NCBI RefSeq assembly: GCF_000685295.1
Contig: NZ_ARYL01000022.1
Span: forward strand, 1 to 64,000
DNA: 64,000 nucleotides
Source: Hyphomonas oceanitis SCH89
GTDB taxonomy: Bacteria > Pseudomonadota > Alphaproteobacteria > Caulobacterales > Hyphomonadaceae
Direction: 5' to 3'
This document shows, piece by piece, positions 50,958 to 59,049 of this stretch (positions within the stretch are counted from its first letter, which is position 1; every line of letters begins with the position of its first letter). The notes beneath the pieces are model-generated. The model saw only the letters and a list, made by a program, of their open reading frames with translations, searched no databases and was not told the DNA's origin. The translations under genes were made by a program, and so were the position numbers.

Positions 50958-52481
50958 TCAGGCGGTGGCTTGAATTGGGTCTTCGAACAGGGCGCGCACA
51001 TCGGCGAGCGCCGGTTTCAGCGACGGGGTGCGCGGCACGTCGTCGACAAACATGAACTTCACGGGCACCTGGTAGGCAATGAGATGCTCGCGCGCATAGG
51101 CTTTGAGTTCGCCGGCATCCGGCTTCGCAACGCCGCTCTTCAACATGATCGCCGCGACAGGCACCGCGCCGAGGCGTCGATCGGGAATGCCAACCACGAC
51201 CGCTTCACGCACGGCCGGATGGCCTTCCAGCACCTTGTTGACATCATCCGGATGAACCTTGAACCCGCCGCGCAGGATGGCATTGTCCGCCCGCCCCTTG
51301 ATGAACAGGAAGTCGTCCTCATCAATCACTGCCCGGTCGGTCGTCCGCAACCAAGCACCCTCATTGCCGAACTGGCGCGCCTGCATTTCCAGAACGCCCT
51401 CTTCGCCGCGCGGCAGTTCTTCCCCGGTCTCTGCATTGACGACACGGCCTTTTACGCCCGTCTGGAACTTGCCGACGCTGCCAGGCTTGGACGCATAGTA
51501 TTTGCGGAAATCTCCAAGCGACCATCCTGCCACCGCTCCGGAAAACTCCGTTGCGCCATAGTTCTGCAGAACCGGCAGGTCATAGCGGTCGAGGAATTCC
51601 TGCGTGATCGCCGGGTCCAGCGGCTGGGCCCCGGTCCGCAGGGCCACGAGGCTCGCCAGGTCTTCACGTGGCAAATTCGCGTCGAGGATCATGCGCAGGC
51701 CTGTCGGCACCGCCCCGGCTACTTTCGGCCGGTGGCGCACGATCGCATCGCGCCAGACGTCGACTGAAAACTTCTCGATAATGCACGCCTTGCGACCCGC
51801 CAGGATGGTCGACAGCGCATGCCAGAGTCCGCCGATATGGGCCATGGGCCCGCCCAGCAATTGCACGCCGCTGCGCAGGCGCGGCGGATCGTCCGGGCTG
51901 CGGTCGGATTCATAGGACATCGCCGACTTGAAGCTCTGCAGGAAAGCGTCGCGCTGCAGCGGAATACGCTTCGGCGTACCCGTCGTACCGCTGGTCAGCA
52001 TCTCGATGATGACGCCCGGCTGCTCGCGGCGAATGTTTGCACCGGTGATTTTCTCGAAGCCGGGACGCAGGCGCGCGCCCTTCAATACCGGCTGCGTCTC
52101 GATAACCGCCGTGCCGGCTGCCTTCAACGTGTCGAGCAGGCCGGGCCGCGCGAAATCCTCGTCGATTCCGATCACGACTGGCAGGTCGAGCCGTTCAAGG
52201 TCGGCGCGCAGCTTGTCTTCCGGCAGCATATGATTGATCGACACCATTGTGCCATCGACGCTCACCGCGCTCAGAATTGCCGCGACCACGTCCGGATGGT
52301 TGCGGATCATGACGCCTATCCGCGCCCCTTCACCCAGGCCAAGCTCCGTCAGGGCGGCCTTTATGGCGTCGATGGACCGCTTCAAATCCCCCCATGTCGA
52401 CCATGTGTCATGAAAATCGATCACATCAGCCGATGGATCGATTTCCAGCACACCGTTCAGAAGGTCGGAGAGAAAGGACAT
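50958..52481 (-). CDS. Acyl-CoA synthetase (AMP-dependent ligase), copy B
   Basis: A 507-residue paralogue of the ligase at 23178-24683, with L-T-S-G-T-T-G-T-P-K, Y-G-A-T-E, G-R-A-D-N-A-I-L-R-G-G-F-K-V-H-P and an A10-type lysine in T-P-S-L-K-P. The ATG at 52481 follows GGGAG; the frame upstream to 52535 runs through the operator and is not coding. It heads the unit with MaoC, crotonase and the first acyl-CoA dehydrogenase pair, and has a perfectly symmetric operator 50 bp upstream. Confidence 0.88.
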   Translation of the reverse strand: MSFLSDLLNGVLEIDPSADVIDFHDTWSTWGDLKRSIDAIKAALTELGLGEGARIGVMIRNHPDVVAAILSAVSVDGTMVSINHMLPEDKLRADLERLDLPVVIGIDEDFARPGLLDTLKAAGTAVIETQPVLKGARLRPGFEKITGANIRREQPGVIIEMLTSGTTGTPKRIPLQRDAFLQSFKSAMSYESDRSPDDPPRLRSGVQLLGGPMAHIGGLWHALSTILAGRKACIIEKFSVDVWRDAIVRHRPKVAGAVPTGLRMILDANLPREDLASLVALRTGAQPLDPAITQEFLDRYDLPVLQNYGATEFSGAVAGWSLGDFRKYYASKPGSVGKFQTGVKGRVVNAETGEELPRGEEGVLEMQARQFGNEGAWLRTTDRAVIDEDDFLFIKGRADNAILRGGFKVHPDDVNKVLEGHPAVREAVVVGIPDRRLGAVPVAAIMLKSGVAKPDAGELKAYAREHLIAYQVPVKFMFVDDVPRTPSLKPALADVRALFEDPIQATA

Positions 52482-52530
52482 GCGTAAGGCTCCCTGCAGC
52501 TGCAGCGCGTCGCTGCAATTTTCTATCTTA

Positions 52531-52545
52531 TACAACTAAGTTGTA
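52531..52545. promoter_or_regulatory. Cluster operator, most symmetric copy
   Basis: TACAAC-TAA-GTTGTA, 12/15 to the consensus but a perfect inverted repeat that extends to 8-bp arms (52529-52547). Compensating changes on both arms show that symmetry, not only sequence, is kept. Confidence 0.75.
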
Positions 52546-52574
52546 TATCTGGAAAGAGCGGATGCGCGATTTGC

Positions 52575-53780
52575 CTACTTCAGTTCGCTGAAAGGCACGC
52601 CCTTGTCGGCCCGCATTTCACCCGGCATGCCCAGCACGCGCTCGGCGATCTGGTTGCGCAACACCTCGTCGGCGCCCCCGGCGATCCGTAAGGCGGACGC
52701 CCAGATATAATCGTGCCAGATCTCGCCTGTGACGGAATCATCGGCTTCGATCGCCAGCGCGCCGGCGCCGCGGATCTCCATCGCCAGGGCAGATGTCTTC
52801 TGAAGGCGGCTCGCATAGGACAGCTTCATCATCGCTGCGAGTGCGCCGGGACTCTCCCCGCGCGACACCATGGTCCGCAGCCGCGCCTGCAGGTAGTTCT
52901 GCGCCTGCTCCTCGGCATAGGCTGTCGCCAGCGCCAGCTTGACCGACGCATCGTCCAGCTGCGTTCCCGCACCTGCCGGCGTGTCGGCGGCATAGTCCAT
53001 CAGGCTCGCGATCTTGCCCTCTTCGCCCTGATTCAAGCGCTCCCCCATCAGCACGGTCATGCAACAGGCCCAGCCCTCGCCGACGCCGCCGATCATGTCG
53101 GTTTCGGGAATGCGCACGTCGGTCAGGAATGTCTCGTTGAAATCCGACGCGCCGGAAATCTGCCGGATCGGCCGCACCTCTATGCCGGGCGACTTCATGT
53201 CGACCACGAAGAAGGTCAGCCCCTTGTGCTTCACCACGCCCGGATCGGTGCGCACCACGAGGATGCCCCAGTCGGAATGATGCGCCCAACTCGACCAGAC
53301 CTTCTGCCCGTTGACCACCCAGTCGTCGCCATCCTTCACCGCCCGCGTCCGCACAGCCGCAAGGTCGGAGCCTGCCGAGGGTTCGGAGAACAGTTGGCAC
53401 CAGGTCAGCTCGCCCTTGAGGGTGGCATCCACGAACCTTTCGATCTGTTTCGGCGTACCATGCTTGCCGATCACCGGCAGCGCCATGCCCAACCCGATCC
53501 CGATATAAGGCCCTTTCGGCAAGTGGTAGCGGCCCTCTTCCTCGTCGAAGACGACCGCCTCGATGATCGTGCCGCCACGCCCGCCAAGCGTCTTGGGCAG
53601 CGTGATCCCGGCATAGCCGCCATCATATTTCTCGCGCTGCCACGCCTTGCCGCGCGCAACCTGTTCAGCATCGGACAATACCTGCCCCGGCGCGATGGCA
53701 TGTTTCGGCGCTTGCGCCGCCAGCCAGGCTCTCACTTCGGCGCGGAAGGCCGCTTCGTCTTTGGTGTCGTTGAAATCCAT
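52575..53780 (-). CDS. Acyl-CoA dehydrogenase, long subunit of a probable heteromer (pair 2)
   Basis: A 401-residue acyl-CoA dehydrogenase with F-S-E-P-S-A-G-S-D-L, W-V-V-N-G-Q-K-V-W-S-S and a C-terminus V-L-R-N-Q-I-A-E-R-V-L-G-M-P, of the same type as the long subunit of pair 1. ATG 53780 lies five bases after the stop of the 370-residue partner. The cluster operator at 52531 lies downstream of its stop and belongs to the next transcription unit. Confidence 0.88.
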   Translation of the reverse strand: MDFNDTKDEAAFRAEVRAWLAAQAPKHAIAPGQVLSDAEQVARGKAWQREKYDGGYAGITLPKTLGGRGGTIIEAVVFDEEEGRYHLPKGPYIGIGLGMALPVIGKHGTPKQIERFVDATLKGELTWCQLFSEPSAGSDLAAVRTRAVKDGDDWVVNGQKVWSSWAHHSDWGILVVRTDPGVVKHKGLTFFVVDMKSPGIEVRPIRQISGASDFNETFLTDVRIPETDMIGGVGEGWACCMTVLMGERLNQGEEGKIASLMDYAADTPAGAGTQLDDASVKLALATAYAEEQAQNYLQARLRTMVSRGESPGALAAMMKLSYASRLQKTSALAMEIRGAGALAIEADDSVTGEIWHDYIWASALRIAGGADEVLRNQIAERVLGMPGEMRADKGVPFSELK

Positions 53781-53784
53781 GATC

Positions 53785-54897
53785 CTAAGCCGCCTCGCCG
53801 TCTTGTGCCCGCACCGCAGTGACCAGCTGGTCCGCCCAATAGCCTTTCGGCCCAAGGGTCAGCGCCAGCGTCCGTTCGCGCCGGTAGTAAAAATGGCAAT
53901 TGGCCTCGAACGTGTAACCGATGCCGCCATGCACCTGCAGGTTCTCCCGCGCCGCTGCACCGAAGGCCTCAAGCGAACTCAGCCGCGCCGCCGCTGCGGC
54001 CAGCGGCAGGTCGTCCGGCGCCTCATTTGCGGCCCAGCCCGCATAATAGGCATTCGACCGGGCGAGCTCCGTTGCCATCAGGATATCCGCCAGCTTGTGC
54101 TTGATGGCCTGGTAGCTTGCGAGCGGCCTGCCAAACATCTGGCGCTCCATGGTATAATCCCGGCCCATGTGGACACACGCCTCTGCCGCACCCACCGCCT
54201 CGAACGCTGCCTGCACGGCCGCGCGGTTCAGCACGCCGTCAATCACGTCGCTGTCCGCGCCGTCCAGCAGTTCGGCCTTGGCGCCGTCAAAATCGATCCG
54301 GTAATGCGCGCGCAACGCATCAAAACTGTCGAGCCTGGTCCGCGTCACCCCTGCCTGGTCCAGCTTGACCAGCGCCAGCGTCTCGCGCCCGTTGTGTGCG
54401 CACACGACAATGGCGACGCCCGCAATCCCCGCATCCGCCACCGGCGTCTTCGTCCCGATCAGCTCGCCACCGGCAAACCGCACGCCCGGCTTCGCCGGTC
54501 GCCAGCCCGTTTTTCCTTCCGCGTTGGCAAACGCAGCAACAACCTCACCGCTGGCCAGCAAAGGCAGCCATACCGCCTTTTGCGCCTCGCTCCCCGCAAC
54601 TGCCAGCGCATCGGCAGCGCACACGATCGACGAGAAGAACGGCAAGGCGCAATTCGCCCGGCCAAGCTCCTCACTGATGACGCCAAGGTCGAGATCGGCC
54701 AGTCCCAGTCCGCCATATGCTTCCGGAATGCGTGCTCCAAGGAATCCCATTTCCGCCAGCTCGCGCCACAATGGTTCGTCCCATTCGGCCCCTGCATCGA
54801 CAAGTTCGCGCAACCGGTCGTAGGGTGCGCGCTCGGCCAGCAGGCCCCGCGCCTGTTCGGCCAGCATTTTCTGCTCGTCAGAAAGATCGAAATTCAT
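53785..54897 (-). CDS. Acyl-CoA dehydrogenase, short subunit of a probable heteromer (pair 2)
   Basis: A 370-residue acyl-CoA dehydrogenase-like protein with Q-V-H-G-G-I-G-Y-T-F-E near the C-terminus and no Y-E-G-T motif, matching the short subunit of pair 1 in type. ATG 54897 is preferred, with GAGG upstream. The gene starts the unit of pair 2; the operator at 54940 overlaps its probable -35 (TTGACC on the minus strand). It is divergent from the crotonase at 55024. Confidence 0.86.
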   Translation of the reverse strand: MNFDLSDEQKMLAEQARGLLAERAPYDRLRELVDAGAEWDEPLWRELAEMGFLGARIPEAYGGLGLADLDLGVISEELGRANCALPFFSSIVCAADALAVAGSEAQKAVWLPLLASGEVVAAFANAEGKTGWRPAKPGVRFAGGELIGTKTPVADAGIAGVAIVVCAHNGRETLALVKLDQAGVTRTRLDSFDALRAHYRIDFDGAKAELLDGADSDVIDGVLNRAAVQAAFEAVGAAEACVHMGRDYTMERQMFGRPLASYQAIKHKLADILMATELARSNAYYAGWAANEAPDDLPLAAAAARLSSLEAFGAAARENLQVHGGIGYTFEANCHFYYRRERTLALTLGPKGYWADQLVTAVRAQDGEAA

Positions 54898-54939
54898 GAA
54901 TTCCTCGCCCGTATTTCTTTTGTCCACAATATCTACTTA

Positions 54940-54954
54940 TATAACTAGGTCAAT
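54940..54954. promoter_or_regulatory. Cluster operator, 12/15 match in a divergent promoter region
   Basis: TATAACTAGGTCAAT, with an exact left arm and AACTAGGT core, between acyl-CoA dehydrogenase pair 2 (minus) and the crotonase at 55024 (plus). Confidence 0.65.
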
Positions 54955-55023
54955 TAGCACTGGTGACATGCCGTTGCGCCAAGTAGGATGCCCGAAACAC
55001 TAGCACCACCCGGAAGGAAACCC

Positions 55024-55818
55024 ATGACATACGAGACCATCACCCTCGACATCTCGGGCCATATAGCGACGATCACATTGAACCGCCCCGACGCCATGAA
55101 CTCCTTCACACGGAAGATGATGGACGAATGCGCGCACGCCTGGCGCCACATCGCTGAGACCGACGATATCCATTGCGCCGTCCTCCGCGCGGCTCCGGGC
55201 CGGGCCTTCTCGACCGGTGTTGACGTGAAGGCCGCCATGCAGCCGGGCGGCTCGGTCATGCATGACAATATCTGGACGGCCGAAGATCCGGGCGAAAAGC
55301 TGGGCCCCAAGTCGAATCGCTGCTGGAAGCCCGTGATCTGCGCCGTGAACGGGATGGCCGCCGGCGGGGCTTTCTACTGGATCAATGAAGCCGACATCGT
55401 GATCTGTTCCGAGGACGCCACCTTCTTCGACCCCCACGTCACCTATGGCATGACCGCTGCCCTTGAGCCCATCGGCGCCACCTACCGCATGCCCCTCGGC
55501 GACGTGCTGCGTATGGCCCTGCTAGGCAATGACGAACGCATTTCCGCGATGACCGCCCTGCGCCTTGGCCTTGTCACCGAGATCACCCCCAACGAGGCCC
55601 TTTGGGACCGGGCCCAGGCCCTGGCCGAAATCGTCGCCGCCAAGCCGCCCGCCGCAACAGCCGGCACGGTCAAGGCGATCTGGGAATCCCTCGACATGCC
55701 ACGCTCCGTCGCCCTGCGGACGGCCCTCAAATATTGCCAGATCGGCAATCCCGTCGGTACCGCACAGGTCGATCGTGCCGCGCTCATGGGCACGAAGCAG
55801 GGCTACACCGTCCGGTAG
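55024..55818 (+). CDS. Enoyl-CoA hydratase/isomerase family protein
   Basis: A 264-residue crotonase with T-L-N-R-P-D-A-M-N-S-F, oxyanion region F-S-T-G-V-D-V and G-M-A-A-G-G-A. The positions of the two catalytic glutamates read D-P-H-V and A-L-E-P, so the first Glu is replaced; an isomerase, lyase or C-C hydrolase role is possible. ATG 55024 follows GGAAGG. It is divergent from acyl-CoA dehydrogenase pair 2 and has a second operator after its stop, upstream of the thiolase. Confidence 0.85.
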   Translation: MTYETITLDISGHIATITLNRPDAMNSFTRKMMDECAHAWRHIAETDDIHCAVLRAAPGRAFSTGVDVKAAMQPGGSVMHDNIWTAEDPGEKLGPKSNRCWKPVICAVNGMAAGGAFYWINEADIVICSEDATFFDPHVTYGMTAALEPIGATYRMPLGDVLRMALLGNDERISAMTALRLGLVTEITPNEALWDRAQALAEIVAAKPPAATAGTVKAIWESLDMPRSVALRTALKYCQIGNPVGTAQVDRAALMGTKQGYTVR

Positions 55819-55843
55819 GGCGCTTGCGAAAAGCGCTAACTTA

Positions 55844-55858
55844 TGTAACTAGGTGATA
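55844..55858. promoter_or_regulatory. Cluster operator, 13/15 match upstream of the thiolase
   Basis: TGTAACTAGGTGATA, directly followed by a TATAAT (55857-55862) that could be the -10 of the thiolase transcript starting before 55909. Confidence 0.65.
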
Positions 55859-55908
55859 TAATTACGCCGCTGCGCGCGGCCGTCCCCTTTTACATCAGGA
55901 GATACAGA

Positions 55909-57147
55909 ATGGCTGACGCCTATATCATCGACACCGTTCGCACGCCCCGCGGCATCGGCAAGGTCGGCAAGGGCGCCCTTGCCCACCTCCATCCCCAGCA
56001 CCTCGGTGCAACCGTCCTGCGCGCCCTGCAGGAGCGCAACAATATCAAGACCGGGGAAGTCGACGACATCATCTGGGGCTGCGCCACGCAGGCAGGCAAG
56101 CAGGGCGCCGACCTTGGCCGCATGTCGGCCCTCCTGGCAGGCTATGACGTCAAGGCGTCCGGCGTGACGCTCGACCGCTTCTGCGGCTCCGGCATCACCA
56201 CCACCGCTTTCGCTGCGGGCCAGATCATGTCCGGCATGGAAGACCTGGTGATTGCCGGCGGAACGGACATGATGAGCTACACGTCCACGCTCGGCGACGG
56301 CAAGACACTGCCCCTCATGGACCGCGACAACCCGGCCCTGCGCGAAATCCACCCGCAATCGAACCAGGGCGTGTGCGCCGACGCCATCGCCTCAATCGAA
56401 GGTATATCCCGCGAGGCCACAGAAGCCCTCGCCGTCGAGAGCCAGCGCCGCGCCGCTCGCGCCATCTCTGAAGGCCGGTTCTCGAAGTCGCTCGTGACAG
56501 TCTATAACGAGGACGGAACGGTCGCGCTCGACCATGAGGAATTCCCGCGCCCCCAGACCACAGCCGAAAGCCTCGCAGCGCTGAAGCCCTCCTTCGCCAT
56601 GCTGGCCGACCTGCCCATCAATGAAGACGGCATCACCTACCGCTCGCTGGTCAACAAGGTCTACCCGGACGTCAAGATCGAGCACATCCACCATGCCGGC
56701 AATTCCTCCGGCGTGGTCGACGGCTCCGCTGCCATCCTGCTCGCCTCTCCCGAATATGCGAAGAAGCAGGGCTGGAAGCCACGCGCCCGGATCGTCGCCG
56801 TCGCCAACATGGGCGACTGCCCGACCCTGATGCTCAACGCACCCGTTCCCGCCGCGAAGAAAGTGCTCGAGAAGGCCGGCCTCACAACGGCCGATATCGA
56901 CGTCTGGGAAATCAACGAGGCCTTCGCCGTTGTCGCCGAGAAGTTCATCCGCGACCTCAATCTCGATCGCGAGAAGGTCAACGTGAATGGCGGCGCCATG
57001 GCCCTCGGCCACCCGATCGGCGCCACCGGAGCCATGCTGATCGGCACGGCCCTCGACGAGCTCGAGCGGACCGGTGGTCGCTACGGCCTCGTGACCATGT
57101 GCGCAGCAGGTGGTATGGCCCCGGCCATCATCATTGAACGCATGTAA
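55909..57147 (+). CDS. Acetyl-CoA acyltransferase (thiolase)
   Basis: A 412-residue thiolase with all catalytic residues: nucleophile Cys92 in D-R-F-C-G-S-G, His368 in G-H-P-I-G-A-T-G and Cys398 in M-C-A-A-G-G. It cleaves a 3-ketoacyl-CoA with CoA. AGGAG precedes the ATG. It is followed 21 bp later by a PaaG-like protein. It is the only complete catalytic thiolase in the operator-controlled cluster. Confidence 0.93.
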   Translation: MADAYIIDTVRTPRGIGKVGKGALAHLHPQHLGATVLRALQERNNIKTGEVDDIIWGCATQAGKQGADLGRMSALLAGYDVKASGVTLDRFCGSGITTTAFAAGQIMSGMEDLVIAGGTDMMSYTSTLGDGKTLPLMDRDNPALREIHPQSNQGVCADAIASIEGISREATEALAVESQRRAARAISEGRFSKSLVTVYNEDGTVALDHEEFPRPQTTAESLAALKPSFAMLADLPINEDGITYRSLVNKVYPDVKIEHIHHAGNSSGVVDGSAAILLASPEYAKKQGWKPRARIVAVANMGDCPTLMLNAPVPAAKKVLEKAGLTTADIDVWEINEAFAVVAEKFIRDLNLDREKVNVNGGAMALGHPIGATGAMLIGTALDELERTGGRYGLVTMCAAGGMAPAIIIERM

Positions 57148-57168
57148 TTCTGAAAAGAGAGTCCGGCC

Positions 57169-57957
57169 ATGCCGTATGAAAATGTGCTGCTCGATATGTC
57201 CGGCGGCGTGGCCCACCTCACCCTGAACCGGCCGGATGCGGCCAATGCGATGAACCTGGACCTGCTCCGGGAACTCGCAGAGGCGCTTCTCGAGTGCGAC
57301 GAGTCGCCCGACGTGCGTGCGGTGATCCTCACCGGAAATGGCCGCTTCTTTTCCGCTGGCGGAGACCTTGCCGCCTTTGCAGGCGACCTTGACCGCCTGT
57401 CCTTCCTCCTGAAGCAGCTGACGTTTCACCTGCATGCCGCTGTCTCCCGCATCGCCCGCATGCGCCAGCCGGTCATCGCCGCCGTCAATGGCCCCGCTGC
57501 TGGCGCGGGCATGGCGCTCGCTGCGGCCTGCGACCATGTCATCGCGGCGGACACGGCCAACTTCACAATTGCCTATACGGCTGCCGGCCTCTCGCCTGAC
57601 GGGTCCAGCACCTGGGCCTTGCCTCGCCGCATTGGCCCCGCCCGCACGCGCGAGCTGATGCTCACCAACCGCCGCCTCTCGGCCGCCGAAGCCCTGGACT
57701 GGGGCCTCGCCAATGAAGTGGCCCCCGCAGCCGACCTCGCCACCCGCACCAATGCGCTGGCTGCCCAGTTCGCCGCCGGACCAACCGCCGCCTATGGCCG
57801 CGTCAAGGAACTCCTCGCCGCCTCGGCCACCAACAATATCGAAACCCAGATGGAACTCGAAGCCCGGGCCATCGCGGACTCCGCACGCACGGCAGATGCC
57901 CGAGAAGGCATCGACGCCTTCCTCAACAAACGCAAACCCGCGTTCCGTGGCGAGTGA
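57169..57957 (+). CDS. Enoyl-CoA hydratase/isomerase family protein (PaaG-like)
   Basis: A 262-residue crotonase with T-L-N-R-P-D-A-A-N-A-M, F-S-A-G-G-D-L and G-P-A-A-G-A-G. The active-site stretch reads A-G-L-S-P-D-G-S-S-T-W, the Asp pattern of PaaG-type isomerases (1,2-epoxyphenylacetyl-CoA isomerase or enoyl-CoA isomerase), not the Glu pattern of hydratases. Second gene of the thiolase unit and last gene of the operator-controlled cluster. Confidence 0.85.
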   Translation: MPYENVLLDMSGGVAHLTLNRPDAANAMNLDLLRELAEALLECDESPDVRAVILTGNGRFFSAGGDLAAFAGDLDRLSFLLKQLTFHLHAAVSRIARMRQPVIAAVNGPAAGAGMALAAACDHVIAADTANFTIAYTAAGLSPDGSSTWALPRRIGPARTRELMLTNRRLSAAEALDWGLANEVAPAADLATRTNALAAQFAAGPTAAYGRVKELLAASATNNIETQMELEARAIADSARTADAREGIDAFLNKRKPAFRGE

Positions 57958-58209
57958 CAGGATGAGCCACAAACCCTCCTTTCGTAATTTAACCGATCTG
58001 TCTCATAGTCGCTGAGGGGAGCATCTTTCACCCAGCTGGAAATGTTTGCGAACCGCATGCTGCCACCGCCAAAAGGGCAGTGGTGAGCAGTAAACTTGTA
58101 AATCGCATTCTTCCCGATCCACCCGATATTTTTTGCTTACGGGTTTGCGACCCAACTCAACGCCAGAACTCCAGCCCCCTCCAAAAATGGAGGGAGAATG
58201 TGCCGGGTG
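57958..58209. other. Intergenic region marking the boundary of the operator-controlled cluster
   Basis: Between the convergent PaaG-like and HTD2-like genes. It is more AT-rich than its surroundings. A small hairpin (CCCTCC-AAAAAT-GGAGGG, 58177-58194) lies near the end of the minus-strand unit; no gene was seen. Confidence 0.5.
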
Positions 58210-59049
58210 TTAGGATTTGGAGACCGGGACAAACTTGCCCTTCATCGTCGTGTCACCGGGAGCGCGCTCGACCCAGGCTTCGCCCGCACCTCCGCCCGTC
58301 CGGCACAGATACGCAGTTTCGTCCACATAAAGCGGCGCAAGACCGCGATAGGAAAAGCCGATCCTCGAATGCCCCAGGGATGCCGCGACATCATTGATCA
58401 ACAAAGTGGCCTGAAGCGGACCATGCACGACAAGGTCTGGATAGTTCTCGACATCCTGGGCGTAGGAACGGTCGTAATGGATGCGGTGGGAATTGAATGT
58501 CAGAGCCGAGTAGCGGAACAGCATTACACTGTCGGCCCGGAACGGCCGGCCAGTCCCCTGCTCCCGACCAGGTAATCCCCGGCCCGCCGGCATGCCAGGA
58601 TTCCGGTAGACCAGGGTTTGTGTCTCGGAAATATGCGCGCGTCCCCGAACTTCGATTTCGTGAGACAGGGTCACAAAGATCAGTGTCCCGGACCCGCCCG
58701 CCTTTTCCTCGATACGGTCCACCTTGGTGTGCCGAACCACTTCGTCACCGATGCCGAGCGGCGAGCGGAACATAACATCGCCACCTGCCCACATACGCGA
58801 AGGCAGCGGCATTTCAGGAAGGAGACCAAGCGATCGCGTATGGCCGTCTTCGCCAAGATGGGCTGAAGGCACCATTGGCTGAAACAGAGTCCAATGAAAT
58901 CCTGGTGGCACTATCTCTTGATCTGCATCGACCAGATAGTCTTCAAGCGTGTGTCGAAACTGCCTGACAGCAGGCTCGCGCACACAGTCTGTGAGTGTTT
59001 CCTCGGTTCCAACCCAGTCCTGCAATGTATCGATATCAATAGCGGTCAT
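58210..59049 (-). CDS. FAS1/HTD2-like hotdog dehydratase (mesaconyl-C4-CoA hydratase type)
   Basis: A 279-residue protein of the HTD2/mesaconyl-CoA hydratase group. The N-terminal half is a degenerate MaoC-N hotdog (with M-W-A-G-G-D-V-M-F); the C-terminal hotdog contains the active-site stretch F-N-S-H-R-I-H-Y-D. Such enzymes hydrate or dehydrate branched C4-C5 unsaturated CoA esters. Its ATG overlaps the stop of the CitE-like gene, and the pairing with a CitE-like lyase is common for mesaconyl/citramalyl-CoA chemistry. Confidence 0.85.
   Translation of the reverse strand: MTAIDIDTLQDWVGTEETLTDCVREPAVRQFRHTLEDYLVDADQEIVPPGFHWTLFQPMVPSAHLGEDGHTRSLGLLPEMPLPSRMWAGGDVMFRSPLGIGDEVVRHTKVDRIEEKAGGSGTLIFVTLSHEIEVRGRAHISETQTLVYRNPGMPAGRGLPGREQGTGRPFRADSVMLFRYSALTFNSHRIHYDRSYAQDVENYPDLVVHGPLQATLLINDVAASLGHSRIGFSYRGLAPLYVDETAYLCRTGGGAGEAWVERAPGDTTMKGKFVPVSKS

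Noticed and set aside
49670-51055. 461-codon plus-strand frame opposite the MaoC gene
   Set aside because: Antisense of a well-supported double-hotdog protein; no recognisable motif.
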